The notes beneath the pieces were generated by a model. The model saw nothing but the letters and a program-made list of their open reading frames with translations, was not told the DNA's origin and did not search any database. A program made the position numbers and the translations under genes. DNA of 64,000 nt, taken from assembly GCA_033439685.1 (NCBI GenBank), contig JAUEDM010000001.1, positions 8,742,001-8,806,000 of the forward strand, given 5' to 3'. Origin of the DNA: Apodospora peruviana (taxonomy: Eukaryota > Ascomycota > Sordariomycetes > Sordariales > Lasiosphaeriaceae). Below are positions 47,544 through 58,526 of this stretch, in pieces. Numbering within the stretch: the stretch's first letter is position 1; the number at the start of each line of letters is the position of its first letter.

Positions 47544-48608
47544 CGATGTGCAAGCTGCTCAAGTAATCGTGTGTAGGAGATAGATAGTGATACCAGTTGC
47601 CTCGTATTCATAGCGCCGGAGGTCCTAGGTAAGGAGGCAGGTTTATGGACCATACGATGCGGTTCAGTGGGATCGAGAACTGCAGTGGCAAATGGTGTGA
47701 CATGCGGTTGCGGAAGTGAGGGACCTGAGGGTAGAGTGGAGGATATATCTAGTTGTTGACAATCCGTTTGTTCAAAGCTGTTTTCCATATTTCCAGAACA
47801 CTGCCTTCCCAAGCGATCAACGCATCATCGCCACATTAAAAGATTGTATCCTCTTGGTCAGCATTTTGTTTTCCTTCCCGTCTGGGCCCCAAACTCATAT
47901 GACCAAGGATTGCTAAGGAGAGGGGAGGGAGTAGAACGGGGAAATTTGGAGACAGACCTCGGCGCCAACCAGTCTGAAAGGGACCAAGCAGCGGCGAAAG
48001 GATCCGGAGGTAGAAATAATGCCGATTTACTTGGGTTCGGGTAGACTCGTTAGAGTTGAGCTTTACCAGCCACATTGCCAGCCAACCATGATGGTGCGGG
48101 TCTCTCGGCTGGCTGGTGCAGGCTGCTTCCAGTTTAGATTCTAGAAGTTGGAATTCATTAGCCGGAGGAGCCAGACTCAACATACCTACTCAAGATATAA
48201 TTGATAGGTACTGAAGTGCTTCACTCGTCAGTTCCCGTCGTGCATTTAGAGTAGAGTTGAGTTATCATCCCCATGTCGCCCACCATTGTAATTGGTCCAT
48301 ACATACCTGGTAGTGGGTAGGCATTGATCTTTAATGGTGCCTTACCCAAAGCCCATCGGTATTTTAGGTACTCTATTCCAATATTCTTCTCTTCCTAGGT
48401 ACTGCCTTGGTACGTGCTACGTGATATTATCTTCCTGCATTAAAGTAGGTCCCTGGTAGTGGTCCCCACAGGGGTTAAGTTGTTAACAAAATCATAGTTT
48501 CTTTTCGTCAACTGTATTTACTCCTTCAATCTAAATCGTCTCTTTCAAACCTCACGATCACCTACCGAGTAGGCCGGCATGGCCCCCTACTCTCCTAAAG
48601 CATACAGA
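47544..48608. other. Convergent intergenic spacer
   Basis: No gene recognised between the transporter and the HET gene. CCTAGGTAC/GGTAGG motifs, common in this genome's spacers, recur. Confidence 0.45.
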
Positions 48609-50846
48609 TCAGTAGAGGTCGACCACCTCCCGCTTCAGCTTGACAAGTCCGGCCTTCCATTTCCGCCACGGAATTATCTTCGCTGCCACGGTGGCTTTGT
48701 CGTGACCATGATACATGATGGCGTTCTCCTTGTCCCGCAACCCCAGATGTAGTTGAGCGTGGCTTACCCTGCGCCAGCGGGCATCTAATCCGCCCTCCAG
48801 GGGCCTTCCGCATTCGATCGCGACCAGCGTGGTGATCCTGCCGCGGAAACTTCTATATCCAATAATCAATCCCTTCAGTTGATGCACCTGAAGTGTAGGG
48901 GCGATTTCGTCTGGCCGTTCGGGGCCCTTAACGTCTATGGGGGCTGGAAATTGTTCCAACCCAGCATCAAACGTCCAGGCGTCAAAGGAGAGACACTCAA
49001 TGGCCGCGGCGCTGCCACTGCTGCCCATCTTTTCGGCAATTCGCGTTTCACCCGTTTCCCACGGCACCGCCTCGCCATCGCAAAATTTGACGGATATCTT
49101 AACCCAAGAGGATAGGGTATCCGGCTCCATGTCAGAGATCTCGCGGATCCCGCCGAAGTTGAAGCAAAAGCGTTTATCGGTCATCCACCGCCAGGCGACC
49201 CAGGACCAGCTCGGAAAACAGGAATATTGCAGCGGCCATTGCCCTTCGGCTCTTCTGCCATCCAGATACCACGACAGCCCCGCCAGCAACTGCTGCGTCC
49301 TGGTAATGCTCCCAATAGTGCCATCACTAGGATAGGGACTCGAAAACTGCGGCCTCAAAAGAGGGACGCCAACCAAATGGCCCACGAACACTCCATGCCC
49401 CATCGTCTCGTAGCTGCGCAACATGGCCGCAAAGGCATTCAGCCGGTCGCTCGGAAACGTTAGGGCGCGCGCCATATACGTCGTGACATCGTCCATGATG
49501 CCCTTCGTCCCTCCATACTCCGATGATCTCAAAGCGTTTCGGACGACACCAGTTGGAAAGTAGGGGTCGAACGTCCCCGGGGGCACCCTGCTGTCTCCAT
49601 ACGTGTCGTCATGGAACGCCACGGCCAAGCTCTCGCAGAAGTACACCTGCTGACACTGGAAATACATCTGGCTAGGAGTGAAGACGAGCCTTCGATTCGC
49701 AAGCTCGCCTTCCTGGAACGTCCAACCCCTACTCGCCCATTTCGACTCCTTGATCTCAACATTCGCGGGCGCGAGCGTCGACACCAGCCGATATCCCCCG
49801 GGGACCTGTATCCTCGGCTGCCGTTTCCGCGGGGAACTCATTCCAGCGAGGCCGGCAGAGGCGTCGGAACCCGACGCATCGACGATGGTCAGGTACGAGT
49901 TGGCGTAGATGTCACCCATCAGCTGGATCTGCCTCTGCTTCTCTGCCGCGTGCTCCTCCCCCTGCGGGATGCAATACCTGTCCACCCAGATGTAGGGAAC
50001 CGCCAAAGCCTTGGTTACCTCAATGGCATCGCTGACCACGGCGGGCAGTCTTTCGGGCAAACCGGTGGTGATGTCGACGGTCTCATCTTGCGGTGTGCCC
50101 CAGCCATAGCTGAGCGTCGTGTAGTAGTCTTGCTCCATCGGTAGCTTCACCAGTTTTCGTTCATTACAGTCGATGACCATCAGTCTCCCAACTTTGGGCT
50201 GCTGGCCGAAATTGCAGGTATGCTTTTCGACGCACTCCCACAACCAGTTCCTAGCCAGGGTAAAATCGCGACACACAGTCGGTACAATCCTCCCACAAGC
50301 GCGACCATCGTAGCCCATATTGTAACCATCCAAACCATCAATGTCACGCACGTCATCCCCTCCTTCTTGTTCATCATCTCTAGGCATATACGTGACCAAA
50401 GGCATTTTTGGATCCAACCTAGCCACCTTCCCATCACTACCATCAGGAACAACAACCTGCAAAAAGGCAGATTCCCTCTTCCCGGACGTGATATCCACCT
50501 GGTTCGGCCATACCCTCTTCAGGAAAGCAGAAGTCGCCTCGGGGCCGCCCGCCATGTCCCGAAAAAAGCGGCAGACTGGACAGTTGGCGTGCCACGGGCG
50601 TTCATCGCTGAGCAGATCTATGGCTTCCAGCTCGAACATTTTCGTGTGATTGGAAAGGCTTCCGGCGAGTGAGGTGTCGAAGATGGCGGGTAGGTTGTTG
50701 ACAATCGGCCAACACTGCCTGCACATCGTAAACGGGCTGTTGGCGATTGGCATTTCCATATGCATGTCCACCCCGCCGACCGAGTCGCCCTCGCTGCTGC
50801 TGCTGCTGCTGCTCCTCCTAGCGGGGGGTATATGAAGGCGGTCCAT
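48609..50846 (-). CDS. HET (heterokaryon incompatibility) domain protein
   Basis: Single-exon frame of 745 aa. The HET domain starts at about residue 241 (YYTTLSYGWG), with the second block VPYIWVDRYCIPQ, then QIQLMGDIYANSYLTIVDAS, and the third block KWASRGWTFQEGELANRRLVFT. These are the three conserved HET blocks. HET proteins trigger programmed cell death when genetically different hyphae fuse; some act with NLR-type receptors. The N-terminus has a Ser run (residues 12-18), a CxxC (MCRQC) and a CPVC pair that may bind metal. Many HET genes exist per genome and the partner is unknown. The frame is intact throughout. Confidence 0.93.
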   Translation of the reverse strand: MDRLHIPPARRSSSSSSSEGDSVGGVDMHMEMPIANSPFTMCRQCWPIVNNLPAIFDTSLAGSLSNHTKMFELEAIDLLSDERPWHANCPVCRFFRDMAGGPEATSAFLKRVWPNQVDITSGKRESAFLQVVVPDGSDGKVARLDPKMPLVTYMPRDDEQEGGDDVRDIDGLDGYNMGYDGRACGRIVPTVCRDFTLARNWLWECVEKHTCNFGQQPKVGRLMVIDCNERKLVKLPMEQDYYTTLSYGWGTPQDETVDITTGLPERLPAVVSDAIEVTKALAVPYIWVDRYCIPQGEEHAAEKQRQIQLMGDIYANSYLTIVDASGSDASAGLAGMSSPRKRQPRIQVPGGYRLVSTLAPANVEIKESKWASRGWTFQEGELANRRLVFTPSQMYFQCQQVYFCESLAVAFHDDTYGDSRVPPGTFDPYFPTGVVRNALRSSEYGGTKGIMDDVTTYMARALTFPSDRLNAFAAMLRSYETMGHGVFVGHLVGVPLLRPQFSSPYPSDGTIGSITRTQQLLAGLSWYLDGRRAEGQWPLQYSCFPSWSWVAWRWMTDKRFCFNFGGIREISDMEPDTLSSWVKISVKFCDGEAVPWETGETRIAEKMGSSGSAAAIECLSFDAWTFDAGLEQFPAPIDVKGPERPDEIAPTLQVHQLKGLIIGYRSFRGRITTLVAIECGRPLEGGLDARWRRVSHAQLHLGLRDKENAIMYHGHDKATVAAKIIPWRKWKAGLVKLKREVVDLY

Positions 50847-51236
50847 TTTATGCTGGGATCGGAGTATTATTCGCTGCTATGAGATGCACGGCGGCCTTGG
50901 TGTATTGGTCTGGAATGGTCGTATATCAAGGACACCGCGTTGATGATCAGGTTCTTTCGCTGCATCGCGGCGATGAGTGAGGGGTTTTGAGTTTGAACAC
51001 ACCGACACACAGGGCGATCATTGATTGGTCCGTCTGCTCAGCTAAGGTAGTAAGTATCCTGACCTGTGCTAGGTACCTCTATCAAACCGCGCAAGAGATG
51101 CTACCGCTTACAATAGTCCGGCCTACCATTGCAACTTCTTTGCAATGGAAACTAATGTTCTGGAAAATAAAAGGGGCTTTCCATTGTAGAGTGCCTACTT
51201 TTACTAGCGTTTCAAATCCCAGTAGAGGTGCAGTTA
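50847..51236. other. Spacer upstream of HET gene
   Basis: No gene recognised; likely HET promoter (minus strand) and the downstream region of the next minus-strand gene. Confidence 0.4.
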
Positions 51237-51806
51237 TTAGGCCTCCGCCCCCTCTCGCTCAATTTCCTCCACATCCACTACTGCCTCGTCCAACTCTTGA
51301 GCCACTTTACCTCCTCTATTACGCCACTTGGGCGGCAGTCGCGCCCCCATTTGAGTCTCCCACAGGGCCCAGTCAAAGCGACCGTCCTTGAGAGCCTGAG
51401 CATCTCCAGCATACTGAAATGTTCGACCGTAGGTTGGATTATCATCCTCATGTTGCTCCCCATCAGCGCCGCCGCCGCCGTCAGTGAAGTAAATTGCACA
51501 GGGCTCCAGAGTGTACGCGTTTGTCTCGTAGTATGCGAGCTTGTACTCCTCCTCGACGGACCGGACCATGTACGCGTGGCCTGTCACGACCGTCCCCGGC
51601 TTGCTGTCGATGAGCGCGTTGTACTGACCCCATTTCGCAAGCTCGTAGCCGTAGATTTTTGCGGGGCGCAGAACCGGCTCCGAGTCGAGGCCCAGGACTC
51701 CTTGTAGGATGTCTGGCTTCGTGAGTGTGCCGTAGAAAAAGTAGTATGTCGACTCGTAGGTGTAGCTGCGCGGCTTCGGCCTTTGGAGGAGATAGCCTTC
51801 TGGCAT
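51237..51806 (-). CDS. Gamma-glutamylcyclotransferase-like (AIG2/GGCT fold) protein
   Basis: 189 aa from the ATG at 51806. The substrate-loop motif FFYGTLTKPDIL, KIYGYELAKWGQYNAL, the segment VTGHAYMVRSVEEEYKLAYYET (with the region of the expected catalytic Glu) and YETNAYTLEPCAIYF define the AIG2-like family, whose members act on gamma-glutamyl amino acids or related amides. The C-terminal part continues with KDGRFDWALWETQMG, as in fungal homologues. Upstream, the frame stays open for 42 Pro-rich codons to a TGA at 51935-51933, and beyond this an in-frame ATG lies at 52001 with another 22 codons. The ancestral start may therefore be at 52001, with the TGA a nonsense change. Confidence 0.8.
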   Translation of the reverse strand: MPEGYLLQRPKPRSYTYESTYYFFYGTLTKPDILQGVLGLDSEPVLRPAKIYGYELAKWGQYNALIDSKPGTVVTGHAYMVRSVEEEYKLAYYETNAYTLEPCAIYFTDGGGGADGEQHEDDNPTYGRTFQYAGDAQALKDGRFDWALWETQMGARLPPKWRNRGGKVAQELDEAVVDVEEIEREGAEA

Positions 51807-52239
51807 GGAAGCGAGTTTCTCAAGATAAGGAGAGCGTTTAGGCGGCCCGGCGGGCTGAGGAGGAGACCGCGCACTGACTAGCTGTGGTGGGAGGGGAGGA
51901 GGAGGAGGGGCGCCTCGGGTGATGTCTGCGGGTCATTGTGAACTGGGTCCCCGAAGAGGATTAGGACTTGGAGGGGTTGGGGCTCCGCCAGAATCGGACA
52001 TGATGGCTGAATGGGAGAGAATAGTACTGAACGTTAAGAGAAAGAGAGATGTAATGAAATAATTCGCGCCGAGATGCTGGCAGACGATGCAGTGATGATG
52101 GTGATACGAGCTTTAATTAATCTGGAACCGGAAATGGATTTCAAGGTTTCGGGGAGAGCCAGATTAGGTGACCGCATGATGCATTACGCCTCACGTGCCT
52201 AACAGAAAGCACTATAAACCAACGACCCCAGATAAAAGG

Positions 52240-53415
52240 CGCTGAGTTGGCTGAACAGGGCACAGAAGATCGGGGCTCTGGCTATCACAGGGGCTTTTCG
52301 AACAGTAGCAACGGCTGTGGCAGAAGCGGAAGCCAACATTCCCTCGATACGAGAACATCATGCCCAGTGTGACGATGTACGCACAGGCCTGGCGGGCGAA
52401 GGAGGGTGTAGACACGTGACCTGCAAGTGGCTCGTGCACCTACACCACTTCCTTCGCTCGAGCGGCAGTGTATGGGACACCCTCTTCCATAGGACGGATA
52501 AAGCAGCGACGAAACAGGCGGTAACCATTGGAACAAGGGAAGGGCAGAATCCGTATACCGCAGAATTACTGGCTATAGCAACGGCCTTGCAGAACGTGTC
52601 ACCAACCGTCTGTCACAGACATATCACAATTTTCACAAGGAACCAATCGGCGCTGAGAGCAATTGGTCAACCGCAGCAGCAGTCAGGTCAAGCCACGATA
52701 CGACAAATATATGAGTCGACCAAACTGCTGAACCAAAGAGGTACCTCGGTGGTCTTCCAGTGGGTACCAACAGACAGTGACTTTCCACTGGGATCTGAAG
52801 CAAAAGCAGCAGCACAAAGGGCAACGAAGCGAGGGCAATGTACCATACCACCACGTACAGCAGGCCAAGTCAACTACGATTAGACTAGCAACGGCTAGGC
52901 AAAAGCGGACAAAGCTCCCGGAAGGGTTGGGCAAGTTCTCAAAGACCATCGATGTGGCGCTCCCGGGCAGACACACGCACGACCTGTACGACAAGCTGAA
53001 GCGAAAAGAGGCCTGTGTACTGGCACAACTCCGGACAGGTATGGCGAGATTGAACGGATTTTTATACAAAATCAGGGCAGCTGAATCCGACCTATGCGAT
53101 TGCGGTCACGGGAGGGAAACTGTGGATCACTTCCTGCTACGATGCGTAAGGTGGACGGCTCTACGAGGAGGTATGCTGCAATATACAACAACAAGACGGG
53201 GGAGTCTCTCGTTCTATCTGGGAGGAAAAGCGCCATCGGACCCCAAGAAATGGTCGCCAGACACCAGACATGAAGGCAGTTCGGGCAACAATCAAGTATG
53301 CCATGTCAACGGGAAGACTGGATTTGAATGCACAGAGAATAGATCCATTACAGTAAGAGAACTTGACCAAGGGGACCATGTAGCCTTAACCACCAGATCC
53401 TGCTTTAGCTGCTGA
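52240..53415 (+). mobile_element. Relic of a non-LTR (LINE, Tad-like) retrotransposon 3' end
   Basis: The frame 52317-52883 encodes an RNase H-like segment (NPYTAELLAIATAL, HITIFTRNQSALRAI, FQWVPTDSDFPLGSEAKAAA), as in fungal LINE polyproteins. The overlapping frame 52777-53415 continues with KLPEGLGKFSKTID, a helical region, and the terminal zinc-knuckle-like motif CDCGHGRETVDHFLLRC. The shift of frame between the two, and the absence of the reverse transcriptase upstream, show a 5'-truncated, mutated copy. No target-site duplication or tail could be identified. Confidence 0.75.
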
Positions 53416-54125
53416 ATATAGGACGCTGAACACTTGGAGAATATAAACTCCCAGGCGATCTGCTAATAACACGACAGGAGGCGTCGGGTGGTCTAAAGGT
53501 GAAAAAGTAGAGGGCTTGGACGAGACAATGGCAGAATTGGATGAACCGAATGTAGTTAGCGTGCATAGGCCCTTTAGGCTTAGTGCCTCCGGCCGAAATA
53601 AATTCCATCCATCCATCCACTGCAGCAACCAAATTTGTAAGTGGTGGTTGCGTACCACGCACTGCTACCCGGGTGCAAAAGTCGTGGAACCACTCAAGTG
53701 GCAGCCGGCTCTGTAGTCTCAGCCTCAAATACCAAAAAAAGAAAATGGTTATTACAGTAATTTTGTTAGTGGCGCCGGACAACTTGGACTCTGTTGTTGG
53801 GCCTTGTATCAATGTCTCATATGGTAGTACGGAGTATCGTCGCTACCCGTGCTTACATTGGCCTGAGTTACAGTTATAGTTGGTCAAGCTGGTTTCGACC
53901 AACAAGGCCCCATCGAGGCAAAAGTCGTCGCAGCGGCCAACTGCTTCAACCTGTGGTAAATTAACTGGATGGGCGGCAAAGAGGGTGCGCATCAAGACAT
54001 TCAAATAACACCAACGCATGAGGACCAGGATCAGCTCGGGGAGGATGAAAGGGAAGATGAAGTTGTTAAAATACTATTTACATCCCCCACTCCATTCAGA
54101 AACGTCCAGACTCTTTACCTGCACG
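53416..54125. other. Intergenic, no gene recognised
   Basis: Between the LINE relic and the amidoligase relic; no motif seen. Confidence 0.35.
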
Positions 54126-55323
54126 ATGGGACTCCGAGACTTTGCCTGCGGGATGAGCGATAAACGATCTACGACGACTGAGCCTGCTCCTCCTCCCCCT
54201 CCTCCTTCCCCCTCCCCTCCCAGACTCCCGGCCGGACGCCCTGCAGCATCGAGTTCTCAAACTCGTCCGCAAACATCCCCACAGAACGCAATTGGCATCG
54301 GCATCGAGACTGGGTTCTTGTTGGACGAGCGCAAGCCGGGAGATCCTTATAAGTCGCTGAAATACTTCGCAAGGTCGAGGACAGATCAGTATAATGCGAG
54401 TATTGGAAAATTAACCCATTATCCCAGAATGCACTCGTTGGTTATGGACCAGTACCGTGGCGAATATCAGATGAGGTATACGGAATGGGCACTGCACCAT
54501 GGTCCCACCTACGAGACATCCGGGACACCATGCAATTCGACCGCAGTCCAAACACGCATAATTGAATAGATTTACTGACAGAATCTTTAAACTGATAGGG
54601 GTAATAGAGATGGTCTCACCGGTTTTAACTGCCGGCGAGGGCAGGGAATGGCGCGACAAGGTATCGAAGATGTGGTCATTCTTGAAATCCACATACAACG
54701 TCTCAGCCAACAGCTCCTGCAGGACCATGTGCACCTCTCACTTGGAGGTGGCTCGAGGCAACGAGTACTCTTGGAGCAACTGGATCCATAACCTTAACCT
54801 CGCCTACAAAGACTTGAGCAGGGCAGAGTCGATGCTGGCCATCGAGGCTTGCAAGACCGAACGGGATGTCGTCAACCTGATGAATTCGGATGGGTCCAAG
54901 TACTTTGGATTCAATTTTTTGTCTCTTGAACCACCCAAGACAATCGAGTTTTGTCGGGGAGCGACTAGTACCACGGTCCAAGACGTCTTCAAATGGGTCA
55001 GATTCTCTATGGCATTTCTGCAAGCTTCTATACGTCTTCCGGACCGAAACGCTTTCGACAAGTTCCAACCAACCATTGGAGGAATCAAGATGTTTTTTGA
55101 TAATGCAGAGTTGGTTGAGGACCCCGGTATGAATCAGCGCAAGCACCGAGATCTCTTATTCCACGGATCAAATCCAGGGGAGAGAAAGGAGCCGACGCCC
55201 GTAAAGTTAGAAACATTGTCCAAGGTTAAGAGGGAGAAGCTGGAAGAGAAGACCAGAAAAGACAAAGGGAGTCACCCCATGTTGGACAGACTTAGCGATG
55301 CAAAATCTAGAGGTATCATCTGA
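54126..55323 (+). pseudogene. Degenerate fungal amidoligase-like gene
   Basis: Two frames carry amidoligase features. The first (from ATG 54126 or 54153 to 54569) has a Pro-rich head and IGIGIETGFLL, equivalent to the GvEiEfl motif. The second (54562-55323) has VIEMVSPVLTAG, WRDKVSKMWSFLKSTYNVS and, later, KYFGFNFLSLEPPKTIEFCRG and DVFKWVRFSMAFL. No GT-AG pair joins them convincingly. The family's Cys-Gly-Thr-His-Val-His block is disrupted: the current frame reads SCRTMCTSHLEV, whereas another frame of the same DNA (54720-54740) reads DHVHLS, so an indel is likely. The stretch usually found between the helical part and KYFGFNF also appears missing. Amidoligases form amide bonds using ATP; this copy is probably inactive. 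Confidence 0.6.
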
Positions 55324-55538
55324 AGCGGCATTGAAGAAGGTCTGGATCCAGCGTTCCCTTACGCATTTTGCATTTCCTTCTTAGCATGTAATAGCCGGTC
55401 ACTTTATAGAATTTACGAATCACTATCTTGGAGGATTAACTACGAGTACAATGGCAATAACATGGTTAACGTCTTTGGAAAGACGATACAATATATTACC
55501 CATTGAAAGAAGAGGGAATTAGCAGTCTTTCTGGTTCA
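55324..55538. other. Short spacer
   Basis: Nothing seen between the convergent amidoligase and MetAP relics. Confidence 0.35.
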
Positions 55539-56909
55539 TCAGAACCATCTTCCAGGTGAATCAGGCAACCTCGCCGTTAAGACCTCAACCCCGTCCTCAG
55601 TTACCAGTAACGTATGCTCTATTACAAGATACTCATTAGTTCAACCATCTTTGATTTCCAACACCAAATTGACGGGACAAAACATACCAAACTATGCCGT
55701 CCGCTTCCCGTCAACCGTCGTAGCCGTCCACCCATCCGGCCAGGTAACATCCCTCCCACTCCCCAGCGCAACCATCGGCTCAATCGTAAACGTCATGCCC
55801 GGCTTACAGACACCGACAGCCTTATTCCTCGCATAGTGCAAAATGTCCGGCTGACAGTGGAAAAGCTTGTGGATCCCATGGCCGCAGTACGCCTTGACAA
55901 CACCGCACCCCCTTTCCTTAGCATGCCTCTCAATAATTGCGCCAAAGTCCCTCAGCAGTTGTCCAGGCTTGACCGCCCGTATCGCCAAATCCAAGCACTC
56001 TCTAGCCGTCTCGACCACCCTCACAGAATCTGGATCTGCCAACGCCCGTTCGCCGACGTAATACGTCTCATTGATATTCCCATGATAACCACCATAGAAC
56101 AACGAGACGTCGATATTGACGATGTCGCCGTCCAGCAGCACGCGGCTGTCGGGGATGCCGTGACAAATCACCTCGTTGGGTGAAAATCACCTCGTTGGGT
56201 GAAAATCACCTCGTTGGGTGAAAATCACCTCGTTGGGTGAAGTACACAGCGATTTTGGGAAACGATTGTAGTTGAGCGGGGACGGGTAGGCGCCCCGTTT
56301 GATGCAGGCGTCGTGCACGATCGCGTCGAGCTGGTCGGTTGTTATCCCCGGGCGGATGGCGGCTGCCGCGATGTCGAGGACCTCGCGCGCGAGGCGGCAG
56401 ACTTTGCGCATTGCGATTTGGCCGGCTAGATCCAGAATCTCGTGCTTGTTGGCACGGCGCATCGAGGGCGGGTATTTCGGGATGCCGTCTGCCCACCAGT
56501 CTGGTTTTCGGATGTGGTCTGGCACCGGACGGCGCTGGGAGAGGGGGTAGACTGGGCTTAGGGGGCCGGTGAACGGGTAGCTTGGGAAGGGGTTGTGGTA
56601 GCCCACTTTACTGTTGGTCAGTGGTAGGTCAGAGGGGGTTGTGTGTGTGTGAAAAGGGGGGATTGCTTACCGTTCTTTTGTGAACGAGTTTGTGCTCCGG
56701 CTTTTGGTTCGTGTCAACGTTGTCAGTCTATATTCAAGGCCATGTCCCCATGATGAAGGAAAACTCGCCCAGTTGATCTTGAAGCACTCTTGCGAGCAGA
56801 AATAACTCCCTTCCAACCCCAGCTTCGGACATGTTGGGTACTGCAGTGACCCAGCTTCTCTGCCACACTCAGCCCCCGAGCATGTCGGTTGCGTGGAAGA
56901 TTTGACCAT
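55539..56909 (-). pseudogene. Methionine aminopeptidase type 1 (MetAP1) copy, probably inactive
   Basis: The N-terminal segment (56909 down to about 56670) carries the MetAP1 ribosome-binding zinc-finger-like cysteines (CSGAEC, CPKLG, YFCSQECFK). The middle part (about 56610-56241) has FTGPLSPVYPLS, the SPNE motif and the metallopeptidase N-lobe; the C-part (56171-55692) has VICHGIPD, DVSLF, GHGIHKLFH and TIEPM. An intron at 55687-55619 leads to the end FEHTLLVTEDGVEVLT, stop 55539. Damage: a 19-bp motif repeated four times at 56165-56240 puts a TGA in frame; the conserved second metal-binding Asp (HGDxNET) is Asn (AAT, 56078-56076); and the Gln codon before FEHT is TAG (55694-55692). The zinc-finger exon also reads oddly after NWAS. 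A functional MetAP1 presumably lies elsewhere. Confidence 0.75.
56165..56240 (-). repeat. Four perfect 19-bp tandem copies inside MetAP1
   Basis: The unit TCACCCAACGAGGTGATTT (minus strand) occurs four times without mismatch. One copy corresponds to the normal SPNEVI coding sequence; three are extra (57 bp). Each unit contains AG/GT. The 57-nt stretch 56228-56172 begins GT and ends AG, so exact removal would restore the normal frame. Confidence 0.9.
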
Positions 56910-57291
56910 CTTTGGCGATACTGTTGTTTGCCAGTGTTTGTGTGTTCAGGACAGGATTGCTAGACAGTAGTCCAAGTATACGGGCTATGTAGTGTAGCAA
57001 CAAAAGAAGTACCAAAGTCCCTACGCCCTTGTGTTAACATCTCGGCGCGCTGCCCCACTCTTTCCCCTTTTACACACAATCCCTCCAATAAAACCATACC
57101 GCAAGGGGCAAATGTCTACTATCTTTCTCGAAGAGAACTCGAAACATCGCTATGAGATTGGCTTCTGCTTCACAAGAATGACAGTAGGTATGTATTTATG
57201 CTATTTTCCTCCACTGCTCCCCATGAGAAACACCAACCTACCATCATCTCACCCCCCTTTCCGTCGTCCCGCCAACCTCATCATCCAGTCC
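56910..57291. other. Intergenic spacer
   Basis: No gene recognised between the MetAP1 copy and the 3' end of the tyrosinase gene. Confidence 0.4.
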
Positions 57292-58526
57292 TCACCACGG
57301 CTCATAAACATAACACAACGGCGTCCCGCCAACCGTGTCCATAGCCTGCTTGATCGTGACATTGCGATGCAACGGCTCGAACCCCATGATATCAGTCAGC
57401 ACCGCCTGCGGCGACGGCGGGGAGTTATACATCGTGCCCGTCCCAGAAATCGTCTGCCGTTTCTCCCAGTCCAGATTCTGCCAAATGAAATGCAAACGAT
57501 CGATATTTCCATGATGGAGATAAAAACCAGGTTCAAGCGCAGAGAAGTAGAAGTCCGCGCCCGGGTCACCAGAGATGGCAAAATGGCCCCCGCTGTGCAC
57601 GCCCGTCCCAAACTGCTTCCCTTTATCACCTCTCACACCCTCACCCTGCACAGCACCCTGGAAAATCGCGACGCCCGCACTCGTCGAGAGGACCACGTCC
57701 GTCGTGTTTCGTAGCGAAGCCCACTTGCGGCAGATATCATCGTTTAAGTCTCGCTTAATACACCTCGGGTTGTAATTAAGCGGATTTGGGCGGTCCAGCG
57801 GTCCAAGATTGACGGTGTAGTTCGCGAAGGGCGTGCCTTTCTTGAGGCATCCGCCACCGGAGCCGGCCTTCGCGCCGCCCATGGCAGGGTAATGGTTTCC
57901 TTTGAGCGGCTCGCCGTTGCCGCCCAACGAGTACTCGGACCCGTCCCACACGGGCGACTTGTCGATGCTGCCGCAGTCGAGGCCCCATTCCCAGTATGGA
58001 AAGACGCCGGTGTACCCGCAGAGATTAGCAAGGTCCTGCTCGAGGACCCAGTTGTAGTGGCGATGCCAGAGCAGGAAGGGAGCGTCGTCGTGCACGAAGG
58101 GTGTTTGCTGGTAGTGCAGGACGCCGTAGTCGTCCCATGCTGATTTGGCGCCCGGAGCGACGGAGGCTTTGTTTCTGCTGGGTTTTTGCATGAGGCATTG
58201 GATTCCTTCTTGGAAGGCTTTTCGGTCGGTCATGGTCATGTTTCGCCTGTTGGGCCATGAATGAGTGGTCAGTGGAACTGTTGTTGGGGACTGATGAGGA
58301 AGGAGATATCTCACCATTCCTTGCGCATCTTGACCTTGTCCTTGGTGCAGCCTGAGGTTGCTTTGGCCGCCCGAGCCATGGCGACATCATAGGCCAACTT
58401 CCCGAGCTGGCGTAGCGCCTCCCCGGAGTCGATCTGTGTCTGAGTGAAAGTCGGAATGGTGACGCCGATGGCCGGGCTGACGAGCAAAGCCGTAGCCGCG
58501 ACCAGCTTGACGATGGCGAGTCTCAT
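57292..58526 (-). CDS. Secreted tyrosinase (type-3 copper oxidase)
   Basis: Exons (minus) 58526-58315 and 58246-57292; a 68-nt intron with GTGAGA joins in phase 2 (Trp71), 388 aa. Residues 1-21 are a signal peptide (LVAATALLVSPAIG). The Cu(A) region ends with TPFVHDDAPFLLWHRHY, which carries two of its His ligands. The Cu(B) region has GTGVHSGGH and then PGFYLHHGNIDRLHFIW with the HHxxxDR signature. No C-terminal hemocyanin-like domain is present, so it is a short, secreted-type enzyme. Tyrosinases oxidise phenols to quinones in melanin or secondary metabolism. One in the ustiloxin cluster modifies a peptide, but this gene lies 41 kb from the UstYa-type gene. Confidence 0.92.

Noticed and set aside
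51933..51935. TGA read through or recoded as selenocysteine
   Set aside because: Fungi of this group lack selenoproteins, and the position is in a low-complexity extension, so nonsense change or non-coding is simpler.
57292..58526. Tyrosinase as part of the RiPP locus, by analogy with ustiloxin
   Set aside because: It lies 41 kb from the UstYa-type gene with many unrelated genes between.
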